Source: Aquimarina sp.
Lineage (GTDB): Bacteria; Bacteroidota; Bacteroidia; Flavobacteriales; Flavobacteriaceae
DNA: 25,147 nucleotides
Assembly (NCBI GenBank): GCA_020628975.1
Contig: JAHDEF010000006.1
Span: 2,811 to 27,957 of the forward strand
Direction of reading: 5' to 3'
The notes under the pieces are model-generated. The model ran no database searches. It saw nothing but the letters and a program-made list of their open reading frames with translations, and had not been told where the DNA came from. Below are positions 7,164 through 15,391 of the stretch, piece by piece (position 1 is the first letter of the stretch; each line of letters begins with the position of its first letter). A program made the position numbers and the translations under genes.

Positions 7164-9242
7164 TTATTCAATAGCAATAAATAACTCTCCTACAGCCGCT
7201 CCACCAAAACCTAGATCTTCAATTTCAAGTCGATAACTACCAGGAGTCAATGCAAATTCATTTTGATTTATAATTCCTCTATTCCCAGAATCAACTTGAT
7301 TTTCGAAATTTGGGAAATTTCTATACAGTCTAATTCTTGTATTATCTAAACCTGTACCAATACGATAAGAAGCATCCTCTGCAACTTCAAACGTATAGCT
7401 TAATTTATTTGATAACTCTTGCGAAAAATTAAAATTCTCATTGGTTTCAAACGGTACGCTAACAACACCTAGATCAATCGTATTGCTAATTTCAGCAGTA
7501 AAATCATCACTAATACTAATATTAGCTCTTGTTGGTTGAGAAGAACTATTAGCATTCAATATTTCTAAGGTATACTTCCCTCTTTGTAAATCTCTACCGA
7601 ATGATTGGAATATTCTCACAGAAGAATTAGATCTTACTCTACTTCCAAACTCGTCTCTGATCACAAAATCTGCTAATTGATCTGTAGCTATAAAATAGCT
7701 CGCTGATTGATCTATTTCAAAATCAAAAACTTGTATTAATGAATTCGTAAGAAGGTTTTGTTGTAAATTAAGATCGTATTCATTTTGAAATGGTAAGGTC
7801 AATTTCCCTAGGTTTTCAATAGCAGTAGTTGGCAAACCTTCTATTATTAATTCTAATTCGAAAGTTTCAAATGAGCTATTAAAGGAATCTCTACTTATTC
7901 TTAACACATAATTTCCTTCAGGCAATTTACCTCTAAACCTAGACTCAATAATATTATCTGAAAAAGCAGAAGCAATAGTTACCCCTGTTTCTTGCTCGAT
8001 TATGGAAAAATCAAAAGAAAAGCCATTTATAATTTCGAAACGATAATCGGATTCTTGATCTATCTCAAAAGTATACTCGAAAGAGCGATCCAATTCTCTA
8101 AAAAACTCTATCGTCTCTGTTGATTGAAAAGGAAGACTAACTAAACCTAAATCTTTATCTTGACTATTAGCTTCGAAAGTTTCTAAAACCAAAGATTCTC
8201 CAAAAGTTCCACTTGAAAATCTAACCTCATAATTTCCTGCATCTATAAAGCCTGAGTTTTCCCCACTAAAGAAAACAAGAGATCCATCTTCCTCTCTCAA
8301 TGAGAATGAAAAAAACGAACCAAGACTATCGTTTTGATAGCCTATTCTAACACCTGTAGTTTGGTTTACGGTAAAGAAATAAGATATTCCATTATCTACT
8401 TCATCCGAAAGATCATAACTAATTTCAGTTATAGAAGTGTTTTCTAAAACTCCTAGTTGTACATCTGATCCATCGATATTGAAAGTTCTTTCAACAGAAG
8501 TTTCGCCTCCTCTACCGTCTTTTGCAGTAATCGCAAGTACAACATCTTCTGATGGCTCTATTAGTAATTGTTCGCTGAAAGGGATTACAAATTCGTTAAG
8601 TATTTGAGTAACCCTTACTACATCGGTAGTACCTTCAAAAGGAAAAATTGGCCTTCCAAAATCATCAATAACTACTCGTTGCACCGAACTATTTGTATTG
8701 AAAAAAATATCCTCCGCAACCACTTCTCCATTCAATGAAAAATCGAAGGTAATTTGATCACTATCTAAATCTACTGGAGCCGTAAACATTGCAATTAGTC
8801 CTTGTTGATTAGCAAAAAAATTAGTGATTTCAAATGCCTTAGGAGCATTATTAAGTATAACTACTTCTGTCGTTTCATAACTTAACAACTGTTTTTGCTC
8901 TTCATCTCCTGATCCAAAAGCTACAATAGTTATATCTAAAATTATTTCACTTTTACCATCTCCCTTAAATTGATTACCATCAATGGTTAAGTTTGAGGCT
9001 GTAACTTTATCTCCTAATTTTTGTGTGTTTACTGTTACATCGTAAACAACGCTAGCACCTTCTAATTCTTTTAGCACACCCCAATCAATCAACACTTGAT
9101 TTTCGAAAAGAGGGGTAGCCTTTACTTCTAAAGCCGGTCCATTTTCTATGACTACAACTTCATTTTGAATTGTTTCGTCTTTTTCGCAACTACCCAATAG
9201 TAGCAACCCTGCACCCAATGCAGACAACCATGTTTTTTTCAT
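7164..9242 (-). CDS. Large lipoprotein with four tandem C-terminal beta-rich repeats (function unknown)
   Basis: I do not recognise a characterised homologue. The 692-aa precursor has a lipoprotein signal (MKKTWLSALGAGLLLLGSC) with the lipid-accepting Cys at 19, so it should be anchored in the outer membrane or at the cell surface. Residues about 35-250 look like two beta-sandwich (Fn3- or cadherin-like) domains ending in KDGRGGETSVERTF. Four repeats follow at about 261-360, 364-470, 477-588 and 590-692. Each opens LGxxxLPFxxxE, passes through a YxFEIDQxxxYR strand pair and ends GxYxLRI. This resembles bacterial pre-peptidase C-terminal (PPC-like) domains, often used for carbohydrate or protein binding. 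There is no catalytic motif. It is acidic and low in Lys, as expected for a secreted protein, and has no operon partner. Confidence 0.8.
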   Translation of the reverse strand: MKKTWLSALGAGLLLLGSCEKDETIQNEVVVIENGPALEVKATPLFENQVLIDWGVLKELEGASVVYDVTVNTQKLGDKVTASNLTIDGNQFKGDGKSEIILDITIVAFGSGDEEQKQLLSYETTEVVILNNAPKAFEITNFFANQQGLIAMFTAPVDLDSDQITFDFSLNGEVVAEDIFFNTNSSVQRVVIDDFGRPIFPFEGTTDVVRVTQILNEFVIPFSEQLLIEPSEDVVLAITAKDGRGGETSVERTFNIDGSDVQLGVLENTSITEISYDLSDEVDNGISYFFTVNQTTGVRIGYQNDSLGSFFSFSLREEDGSLVFFSGENSGFIDAGNYEVRFSSGTFGESLVLETFEANSQDKDLGLVSLPFQSTETIEFFRELDRSFEYTFEIDQESDYRFEIINGFSFDFSIIEQETGVTIASAFSDNIIESRFRGKLPEGNYVLRISRDSFNSSFETFELELIIEGLPTTAIENLGKLTLPFQNEYDLNLQQNLLTNSLIQVFDFEIDQSASYFIATDQLADFVIRDEFGSRVRSNSSVRIFQSFGRDLQRGKYTLEILNANSSSQPTRANISISDDFTAEISNTIDLGVVSVPFETNENFNFSQELSNKLSYTFEVAEDASYRIGTGLDNTRIRLYRNFPNFENQVDSGNRGIINQNEFALTPGSYRLEIEDLGFGGAAVGELFIAIE

Positions 9243-9413
9243 AAATAAATATTAAAATTTCATCCTCATCTGGGGGATTATAATGAGGTTGACGAAGATA
9301 ATTTTTTCCACTTATTATATAACTATCTACCTAAAGATTTACTACATTCTCAAAATGATATCAATCTATTTAATAATTTGCAATTAATTTTATTCTCTTT
9401 TAGGTGGTTTCTC
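9243..9413. other. Intergenic stretch upstream of the lipoprotein gene, nothing recognised
   Basis: AT-rich spacer between the divergent lipoprotein gene and the structured element before serS. It must contain the lipoprotein promoter, but no CAAAnnTA (the reverse complement of the TAnnTTTG box) was found. It has no ORF, tRNA or clear repeat. Confidence 0.5.
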
Positions 9414-9421
9414 TATTTTTG
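9414..9421 (+). promoter_or_regulatory. Candidate -7 promoter box (TATTTTTG) for the structured element and serS
   Basis: TATTTTTG is a perfect TAnnTTTG -7 box. A start about seven bases downstream would fall almost exactly at the beginning of the structured element (GCGTAA at 9431). No TTG lies at the usual -33 distance; the nearest, at 9378-9380, is too far upstream. Confidence 0.45.
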
Positions 9422-9430
9422 TTTCGATTT

Positions 9431-9538
9431 GCGTAAGGGATTGAGGCGGCATCCTTTTTCGCATTTAGTGGCTGAGCGAAGTCGAAGTCCTAAATGCGAA
9501 AAAGATATAGCCGAAAGCCCGACCCGATAGAGTTACGC
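9431..9538 (+). ncRNA. Structured RNA candidate or hairpin repeat before serS
   Basis: Nested complementary blocks suggest a folded RNA. GCGTAA (9431-9436) pairs with TTACGC (9533-9538), and GGG (9437-9439) with CCC (9523-9525). GGC (9445-9447) can pair with GCC (9517-9519), and GGC (9448-9450) with GCC (9510-9512). A perfect 15-bp helix, CTTTTTCGCATTTAG (9454-9468) with 9490-9504, encloses a 21-base loop containing GGCTGAGCGAAGTCGAAGTC. I recall similar flanks (GGGATTGAGGCGGCATCC and GATATAGCCGAAAGCCCGACCC) recurring in Flavobacteriaceae genomes around variable hairpins. It could belong to the Flavo-1 RNA motif, but I cannot confirm that. It ends 23 bases before the serS ATG, so it may be a 5' leader or an independent small RNA. 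Confidence 0.5.
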
Positions 9539-9561
9539 CCAAAACATTAAAGATATATTAT

Positions 9562-10833
9562 ATGCTACAAGTAGCACAAATCAAGGAAAATTTAGCCGCG
9601 TATGTTAGTGCATTGGCTAAAAGAAATATTGAAGCCGCTCCTTTATTAGAAAAGGCTATTGCTTTAGATGAAACTAGAAAATCGACCCAAGCTACGTTAG
9701 ATGCAAAACTTGCAGAGTCAAATAAACTTTCAAAAGAAATCGGAATGCTCTTTAAAAGCGGAAAGGGAGCCGAAGCTAATGAATTGAAAGCTAAAACAGG
9801 AACACTTAAAGAGGAAACTAAAGAACTTGGTGAGCTGTTAAACACCACCGTTGAAGCGTTAAATACGTTGTTATACACGATTCCTAATATTCCGTATGAA
9901 ACTGTTCCTACTGGGAATTCTGACGAAGATAATGAGGAGATTTTTAAGGAAGGTGATATCCCAACCTTACACGATAAAGCTCTACCACACTGGGAGTTGG
10001 CTAAAAAATATGATTTAATTGATTTTGAATTAGGGGTGAAAATTGCAGGGGCTGGCTTTCCTGTTTATAAAGGAAAAGGTGCTCGTTTACAGCGTGCCCT
10101 TATCAATTATTTCTTAGATAAAAACACCGAAGCTGGATATCAAGAAGTTCAGGTACCACATTTGGTAAACGAAGCTAGCGGTTATGGAACAGGGCAATTA
10201 CCTGACAAGGAAGGACAAATGTATCATGTTACTGGTGATGATTTGTACTTGATTCCTACTGCTGAAGTTCCTGTAACTAATATTTTTAGAGGAGAATTAT
10301 TGCAAGAAAGTGATTTACCTGTTACCTATACAGGCTATACTCCTTGTTTTCGTCGCGAAGCGGGTTCATACGGAGCACATGTTCGCGGTTTAAATCGTTT
10401 ACATCAATTTGATAAGGTAGAAATTGTTCGGGTTGAAAAACCTGAAAACTCATACGCCGCGCTTGACGGTATGGTGGAACATATTAAGGGAATTCTACGT
10501 GAATTGAAGTTGCCTTATCGCATCTTACGCCTTTGTGGTGGCGACCTTGGTTTTACAGCTGCATTAACGTATGATTTCGAATTATTTTCAACAGGGCAAG
10601 ACCGTTGGTTAGAAATTAGTTCGGCTTCTAATTTTGAAGCTTATCAAGCGAATCGCTTAAAATTACGCTTTAAAAATGCTGAAGGTAAAAATCAATTAGC
10701 CCATACATTAAATGGAAGTTCGTTAGCGCTTCCACGTGTATTGGCTGGAATTTTAGAAAACTATCAAACACCCGAAGGCATTAAAATTCCTGAGGTTCTT
10801 GTACCTTACTGTGGGTTTGATATGATCGACTAA
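9562..10833 (+). CDS. serS: Seryl-tRNA synthetase
   Basis: This class II synthetase charges tRNA-Ser (and tRNA-Sec where present). At 423 aa it has the full family length. Residues 1-105 form the Ala/Lys/Glu-rich antiparallel coiled-coil arm that grips the tRNA variable arm. The catalytic core shows TAEVPVTN at about 233-240, motif 2 FRREAGSYG at 263-271 leading to HQFDKVE, and motif 3 'LNGSSLALPRVLAGILENYQ' at 383-402. The ending PEVLVPYCGFDMI is characteristic. The start ATG follows an A/T-rich stretch with no Shine-Dalgarno. The structured element directly upstream could regulate it. The next gene, on the same strand, is 53 bp away. Confidence 0.98.
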   Translation: MLQVAQIKENLAAYVSALAKRNIEAAPLLEKAIALDETRKSTQATLDAKLAESNKLSKEIGMLFKSGKGAEANELKAKTGTLKEETKELGELLNTTVEALNTLLYTIPNIPYETVPTGNSDEDNEEIFKEGDIPTLHDKALPHWELAKKYDLIDFELGVKIAGAGFPVYKGKGARLQRALINYFLDKNTEAGYQEVQVPHLVNEASGYGTGQLPDKEGQMYHVTGDDLYLIPTAEVPVTNIFRGELLQESDLPVTYTGYTPCFRREAGSYGAHVRGLNRLHQFDKVEIVRVEKPENSYAALDGMVEHIKGILRELKLPYRILRLCGGDLGFTAALTYDFELFSTGQDRWLEISSASNFEAYQANRLKLRFKNAEGKNQLAHTLNGSSLALPRVLAGILENYQTPEGIKIPEVLVPYCGFDMID

Positions 10834-10886
10834 CTATTGAAATTTAACTGTATACACCTAATTTTTTAGACCTATTTTCACTAATT

Positions 10887-11264
10887 ATGAAACCTTACAT
10901 ACTTTCAGTAATGCTACTTATTTCGAGTTTTTGTTTAGCGCAAGAAAGTGATGATTTAATTGGCAAATGGGTGTTTAGCGATTTGTATAACGCTGATGAA
11001 TTAGACGAAGTCACCAAAACAGCAGTATTAACACAGCTTAAAGGACAACTGTTTTTTCTATTAAAAGAAAGCGAAAATTTTGAAGCTAACATTTTAGGAG
11101 AAGAATTTAGAGGTGAATGGATGCTTGTTGACGATAAGCACTTACAGCTAATTATGGATTCGGAAAACGGACGAGAGATCAAAAATTTTGAAATTTTGGC
11201 TTTTGAAAAATCTAAAATAGCGCTTAAGGTAGGAGAAGGTGCTTTTTGGATGGAAAAGAATTAA
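10887..11264 (+). CDS. Small exported protein, lipocalin-like (function unknown)
   Basis: The 125-aa product has a clear signal peptide (MKPYILSVMLLISSFCLAQE, cleavage near LAQ). The mature part begins 'DDLIGKWVFSDLYNAD', the GxW-type opening of lipocalin-like domains. It continues with alternating beta strands (FEANILGEEFRGEWMLVDDK, HLQLIMD, IALKVGEGAFWME). The pattern 'EEFRGEWMLVDDKHLQL' resembles Bacteroidota lipocalin-like proteins that test a stress or damage phenotype poorly; no ligand can be inferred. It lies 53 bp after serS and might be read through from it, although it need not be functionally linked. The 196 bp that follow hold no gene and only a 14-base palindrome at 11269-11282. 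Confidence 0.7.
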   Translation: MKPYILSVMLLISSFCLAQESDDLIGKWVFSDLYNADELDEVTKTAVLTQLKGQLFFLLKESENFEANILGEEFRGEWMLVDDKHLQLIMDSENGREIKNFEILAFEKSKIALKVGEGAFWMEKN

Positions 11265-11460
11265 TTTTGCTAATTGATTAGCGCTGCTCACTAGTATTAA
11301 AACGAAGACGGAGCGAAACCATAAAACTAAAAAGTCGACATTTTTACACTAAATTATCATTAAAATCACATAGGATAAGTGAACTATTTTATAAACTTAG
11401 GTGATTAGAATTTATATGAGTTATAGTACTTAAAAATTTAAAAACGTATATCTTAGTGGT

Positions 11461-12867
11461 ATGCGTTTTTTTTTAATCTTAGTTTTTTCTTTTGCTGTTT
11501 TTTGGGGAAATGCCCAATCGATAAACATTGCTAACAATTACTACAATAATGGTGAGTTTGATAAAGCTTTACTAACATTTCAAAGTATACAACAGCGCAA
11601 TACAAAATACCCTCCCGCAATATTGGGGATTGCTCGTTGTTACAGACAACTCGGTCGCTTTGAAGATGCCGTAGGCACCTTGAAACAAGGAGAGACGCTT
11701 TTACCTGAAAACATTAATATTTCAGCTGAGCTTGGAATTACACATCATTTAAATAAACAAGAAACCTTAGCCAAAAATCAATTTGAAAAAACATTTAATT
11801 TACTGCAAAAGAATCCTAATTATGCCAGTTTTTTAGGGCAACAATTCAAGGATTACAATTTACTCGACCAAGCCATTGCCAGTTATAAAATTGCTATGGA
11901 GCATAACCCTCTTTACAATTACTCTTATGAAATTGGACAATTGTACGGGCAGCTTGGCGATCTTGAAAATATGTTTTCTTATTATTTTGATGTAATGATT
12001 AGCAAGCCTAATTACACGAATATTATCAAACGCCGTTTAGATGATTTTATTACCGAAGATTCTGAAAACAAAGCGAACCAAAGTTTTAGAAAAACGCTTT
12101 TAAAAAAGAACCAACAAGAACCTAATATTATTTATAATGAATTTTTAAGTTGGTTGTTTGTTCAACAAAAACAGTTCAGGAAAGCTTTTGCTCAAGAACG
12201 TGCGATTTATAAAAAAACCGACGATGGCATACCGCAACTGATTTCGCTTGCTTTAACGGCTAATGAAGGAAATGATCGTGAAACAGCTATAGAAATTCTA
12301 AATTTTGTTGTTGAAAACACTAACGTTGAATCTTTTTTAATTGGTGCACATCGTCAATTGTTACTTTTTGAAATTGAAACTAGAAATACAAAATTGTATA
12401 AAAGTATTGCTACAGCATATGAAACTTTAATTGCTAAGTATGGAGAACAACCTAAAACTATTGATCTTATTTTAGACTATGCAAAATTTGTAGGCTTTTA
12501 CCAAAATGATATAGAAAAAGCTACTACATATTTAAAACACTTATTAAAAGACCGTTTTGGCAAACAAGACAAAGCGCGTATCGAAATTTTGATGGCGGAT
12601 TTATTTGTGCTACAAAGTAAGTTCAACAAGGCGCTTATTTATTACACGCGTGCCAATAATAAAACAGAGAATAGTCCTATCGGGCAAGAAGCTCGTTTTA
12701 AAATCGCAAAAGCCAGTTATTATAAAGGTGATTTTTATTGGGCTAAAAGTCAGCTGCATGTATTAAAAACGGCTACAAGTCAATTAATTTCCAATGATGC
12801 TATGCAATTAGCTATTTTAATTGACGATAACACAAAAGAAGATACTACCCATACGGCATTAATTTGA
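11461..12867 (+). CDS. Exported TPR-repeat protein, N-terminal part of a frameshifted gene
   Basis: The 468-aa product has a signal peptide (MRFFLILVFSFAVFWGNAQS). A series of tetratricopeptide-like helical pairs follows: NNGEFDKALLTFQSIQ, YPPAILGIARCYRQLGRFED, LDQAIASYKIAMEHNP and, near the end, QSKFNKALIYYTRANNK then AKASYYKGDFYWAKSQLH. These are periplasmic protein-interaction repeats of unknown partner. The frame ends at TTAATTTGA (12867), but the next frame resumes at once with DKADLYQFQEQPQKAFETYQ, which continues the TPR pattern. The gene is therefore one protein of about 590 aa broken by a net one-base insertion or two-base deletion near 12860-12868. Bases GCATTAATTTGATAA carry the shift. 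It could be a real mutation or an assembly error. S37 peptidase and csaA follow on the same strand. Confidence 0.82.
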   Translation: MRFFLILVFSFAVFWGNAQSINIANNYYNNGEFDKALLTFQSIQQRNTKYPPAILGIARCYRQLGRFEDAVGTLKQGETLLPENINISAELGITHHLNKQETLAKNQFEKTFNLLQKNPNYASFLGQQFKDYNLLDQAIASYKIAMEHNPLYNYSYEIGQLYGQLGDLENMFSYYFDVMISKPNYTNIIKRRLDDFITEDSENKANQSFRKTLLKKNQQEPNIIYNEFLSWLFVQQKQFRKAFAQERAIYKKTDDGIPQLISLALTANEGNDRETAIEILNFVVENTNVESFLIGAHRQLLLFEIETRNTKLYKSIATAYETLIAKYGEQPKTIDLILDYAKFVGFYQNDIEKATTYLKHLLKDRFGKQDKARIEILMADLFVLQSKFNKALIYYTRANNKTENSPIGQEARFKIAKASYYKGDFYWAKSQLHVLKTATSQLISNDAMQLAILIDDNTKEDTTHTALI

Positions 12868-12868
12868 T

Positions 12869-13237
12869 AAAGCTGATTTATATCAATTTCAAGAACAGCC
12901 CCAAAAGGCTTTTGAAACCTATCAAAAAATTCTAGACGAGCACCGCAATTCCAGTATCGAAGATGAAGCATTGCTAGCTCAAGCAAGAATGTTTATTGAT
13001 CGCAACGAACCCAAAAATGCCATCGCTAATCTTCAAAAGATTATTGACTTTTTTCCTAGCAGCTTTTTATTGGATGATGTGTATTTTCTTCTTGGTAATA
13101 TTTATTTAAAAGAAGAAAATGAGCCAAAAGCTAAAGGTGCTTTTGAAAAAATTATTTTTGACCATGCCGATAGTATTCATTTCGTAGAAGCTCGAAAAAA
13201 GTATAGAAAATTACGCGGTGATGAAATTTTAAACTGA
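12869..13237 (+). pseudogene. C-terminal part of the frameshifted TPR protein
   Basis: The frame is open from 12869 without a good start codon; the first plausible initiator is a TTG at 12971. The 122 residues begin DKADLYQFQEQPQKAFETYQ. They contain two or three TPR-like pairs (EDEALLAQARMFIDRNEPKNAI; FFPSSFLLDDVYFLLGNIY; KAKGAFEKIIFDHADSIHF) and end in a basic KKYRKLRGDE tail. Content and spacing show it is the natural end of the upstream gene, which stops one base before. If the frameshift is real, this part is made only through recoding or not at all. The stop is 13 bp before the peptidase gene. Confidence 0.72.
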
Positions 13238-13250
13238 TTGCTTTATTTTA

Positions 13251-14558
13251 ATGGTTCATTACAAAAAACTACTCCACTCCTTTAATGTATTCCTTTTTTT
13301 ATGTGTTTGGCATAAAACCACAATAGCACAAAACCAAACACTTGAACAGTATTTTGAAAAACAACATACTATTAATTATACGTTTTTAGCTGACTTATCT
13401 ACTAAAAATAATGCGTATTACGAATTACGTATAAAACAACCTATCGATCACAACAATCTAACTCAAGGCTATTTTGAGCAACGTGTTTTTTTAAATCATA
13501 AAGGTTTCGATAAGAAAATGCTTATGGCTACTGAAGGATATGCGGTTACTTTAGGTAGCGATTATGAGTTGGCGGAACTACTAGAAGCAAATCAATTAGA
13601 TATTGAACATCGCTATTTTGGTAATAGTGTCCCGAATACTGACAATTTTGAATATCTGAATTTGAAACAATCTTGCGCCGATCTTCATCATATTCACGAA
13701 TTATTAGCCCCGATTTACAAACAAAAATGGATAAGTTCCGGGATTAGTAAAGGAGGAACGACTAGTTTGTTTTACAAATATTTCTACCCTAATGATGTTA
13801 CGGCAACAGTTGCTTACGTAGCTCCCGTAGCAAATTCAACCGAAGACAAAAGGGTTTATCATTTTTTAGATACCGTAGGAAGTAGATCTTACAGAAAAAC
13901 ACTAAAAAAATTCCAAATAAATCTATTTAAAAATAGAAAAACTTTTTTACCACTATTCAAACAAAACTATACTTCAAAAGGGTTTTCCTTTAATTATTTG
14001 GGCTTCGAAAAAGCATTCGAATATGCTGTTTTAGAATTTCCCTTTGCTTTTTGGCAATGGGGTGAAGATTCTACTCAAGTACCTTCTAAAAAAGAAATGG
14101 ATACTAACGTGGCTGATTATTTTCTATCTAAAGACCCCATAGCACTATTTAGCGATCAATATATTGTTTACTTCGAGCCTCATTATTATCAAGCTGCTAC
14201 CGAAATGGGATATTACGGGTATAACATTAAACCTTTTAAACGTTTTTTAAAAACGCTTTCTACAACCAAAAATGCCAGTGCCATTTTCACACCAAATCAT
14301 CAAAATTTAGTGTATAATACAAAGCAATATGCTGATTTCTTAAATTGGGTGAAAAAGGAAGGGAACCACATTATATACATCTACGGAGGTATTGACCCTT
14401 GGTCGGCTTGTGCTATTACACCTTCTAATACAGTAGATGCCAAATATTTTATGCTTCAGGGTAAACATCACGGCAATGCACGAATTAAGAACATGACGAT
14501 ACGAGATAAAGAAATAGTGCTTTCTTCATTAAATGAATGGCTAAAAAACGCTAAATAA
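13251..14558 (+). CDS. Exported peptidase S37-like (tripeptidyl aminopeptidase family)
   Basis: This 435-aa secreted serine peptidase has an alpha/beta-hydrolase fold. The signal peptide spans about residues 5-26 (cleavage near TIAQN). Family landmarks are the KQPIDHNN opening and 'DIEHRYFGNSVP' at about 117-128. The nucleophile elbow GISKGG has Ser at 166. The late acid sits in GGIDPWSA (Asp about 382) and the catalytic His in GKHHGNARI (about 406-407). Family members of this kind remove tripeptides or prolyl dipeptides from oligopeptide N-termini, supplying small peptides for import; the POT transporter about 2.4 kb downstream is a natural partner. It starts 13 bp after the TPR gene, and csaA follows with a 1-bp spacer, suggesting co-transcription. 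Confidence 0.88.
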   Translation: MVHYKKLLHSFNVFLFLCVWHKTTIAQNQTLEQYFEKQHTINYTFLADLSTKNNAYYELRIKQPIDHNNLTQGYFEQRVFLNHKGFDKKMLMATEGYAVTLGSDYELAELLEANQLDIEHRYFGNSVPNTDNFEYLNLKQSCADLHHIHELLAPIYKQKWISSGISKGGTTSLFYKYFYPNDVTATVAYVAPVANSTEDKRVYHFLDTVGSRSYRKTLKKFQINLFKNRKTFLPLFKQNYTSKGFSFNYLGFEKAFEYAVLEFPFAFWQWGEDSTQVPSKKEMDTNVADYFLSKDPIALFSDQYIVYFEPHYYQAATEMGYYGYNIKPFKRFLKTLSTTKNASAIFTPNHQNLVYNTKQYADFLNWVKKEGNHIIYIYGGIDPWSACAITPSNTVDAKYFMLQGKHHGNARIKNMTIRDKEIVLSSLNEWLKNAK

Positions 14559-14559
14559 C

Positions 14560-14898
14560 ATGCAGCAACATACGATCAATTGGTCTGAATTTATGAATGT
14601 AGAAATGAGAGTCGGCACCATTGTTTCTGCAGAAATATTTCAGGAAGCTAAAAGACCAGCTTATAAACTTCATGTAGATTTTGGCGAATTTGGTATTAAG
14701 AAAACTTCTGCTCAAATTACCAAACTATACCAACCACAATCATTAATCGGAAAACAAGTCGTTGCTGTTGTCAATTTTCCTCCTAAACAAATTGCCAATA
14801 TAATGAGTGAATGCCTCATTCTTGGTGCTGTAGATAATGACGACGTAATTTTAATTCAGCCAGATAGAAAGATTGATAATGGATTAAGAATTGGTTAA
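14560..14898 (+). CDS. csaA: CsaA-type tRNA-binding / chaperone protein
   Basis: The 112-aa product is a stand-alone EMAP/tRNA-binding OB fold. It shows 'MRVGTIVSAEIFQEAKRPAY', LHVDFGEFGIKKTSAQIT, 'LIGKQVVAVVNFPPKQIAN' and 'ECLILGAVDNDDVILIQPD'. This is the full CsaA pattern; CsaA dimers bind tRNA or act as a secretion-related chaperone in Bacillus. The gene begins one base after the peptidase stop and is probably translated from the same message. Its last 15 bp overlap the end of the convergent acetyltransferase gene, so there is no space for a terminator between them. Confidence 0.93.
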   Translation: MQQHTINWSEFMNVEMRVGTIVSAEIFQEAKRPAYKLHVDFGEFGIKKTSAQITKLYQPQSLIGKQVVAVVNFPPKQIANIMSECLILGAVDNDDVILIQPDRKIDNGLRIG

Positions 14899-15366
14899 AG
14901 CAGCATCCAAATTATTTTTCATTTGGAAATTTCGAAAAGGCACTTCGTCAATCGATACAATTTGAGGGGTTACCACTGAAAAATCATACTTCTCGAAAAA
15001 GGATTTGGCGGTCACCGAAACTTCTGCTTCTAGTGTTTTGATATTATGACGTAATGCATACTCAATGATAAATTGCATCATATAAGCCCCCACGCCTTTT
15101 CTTTGATAAGCAGCCGACACAAAAAAGGAGTGTATAAAACCTTTGGCATTTATAGAGCAGAAGCCAGTAAGTTCTCCGTCTTTTTCACAAACATAAAAAT
15201 TATGGGCTATAGATAATTTTTTTAAAACGGATGAATCATTAGCCGTAGCTGCCCATTTATCTATTTGTCGGGGCGAGTAATCTTTAACATTCACCGATCT
15301 AACCGTTTCCACAAATAGCGCTAGCATATGGTGGTGATCTGAACTATTAGCTTTTCTAATTTTCAT
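14884..15366 (-). CDS. GNAT family N-acetyltransferase
   Basis: The 160-aa product has the GNAT order. It starts with an N-terminal 'IRKANSSDHHHMLALFVET' strand-helix. The acetyl-CoA pyrophosphate loop is 'FVSAAYQRKGVGAYMMQFII' (Q/R-x-x-G-x-G). The C-terminal 'LEAEVSVTAKSFFEKYDF' strand-helix then closes the cofactor site. The middle segment 'SPRQIDKWAATANDSSVL' is typical of the small YafP-like acyltransferases found in many bacteria. The acceptor (amine, amino acid or toxin) cannot be told from sequence. It ends inside csaA (15-bp overlap) and stands 25 bp after the small unknown gene upstream on the same strand, so it may be last in that run of - strand genes. Confidence 0.9.
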   Translation of the reverse strand: MKIRKANSSDHHHMLALFVETVRSVNVKDYSPRQIDKWAATANDSSVLKKLSIAHNFYVCEKDGELTGFCSINAKGFIHSFFVSAAYQRKGVGAYMMQFIIEYALRHNIKTLEAEVSVTAKSFFEKYDFSVVTPQIVSIDEVPFRNFQMKNNLDAALTNS

Positions 15367-15391
15367 AAAATTACGCTAAGAAGTTAAAAAT

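Noticed and set aside
11269..11282. Palindrome GCTAATTGATTAGC as a terminator after the lipocalin-like gene
   Set aside because: Only six bases per arm with a two-base loop and no T-run; too weak to call.
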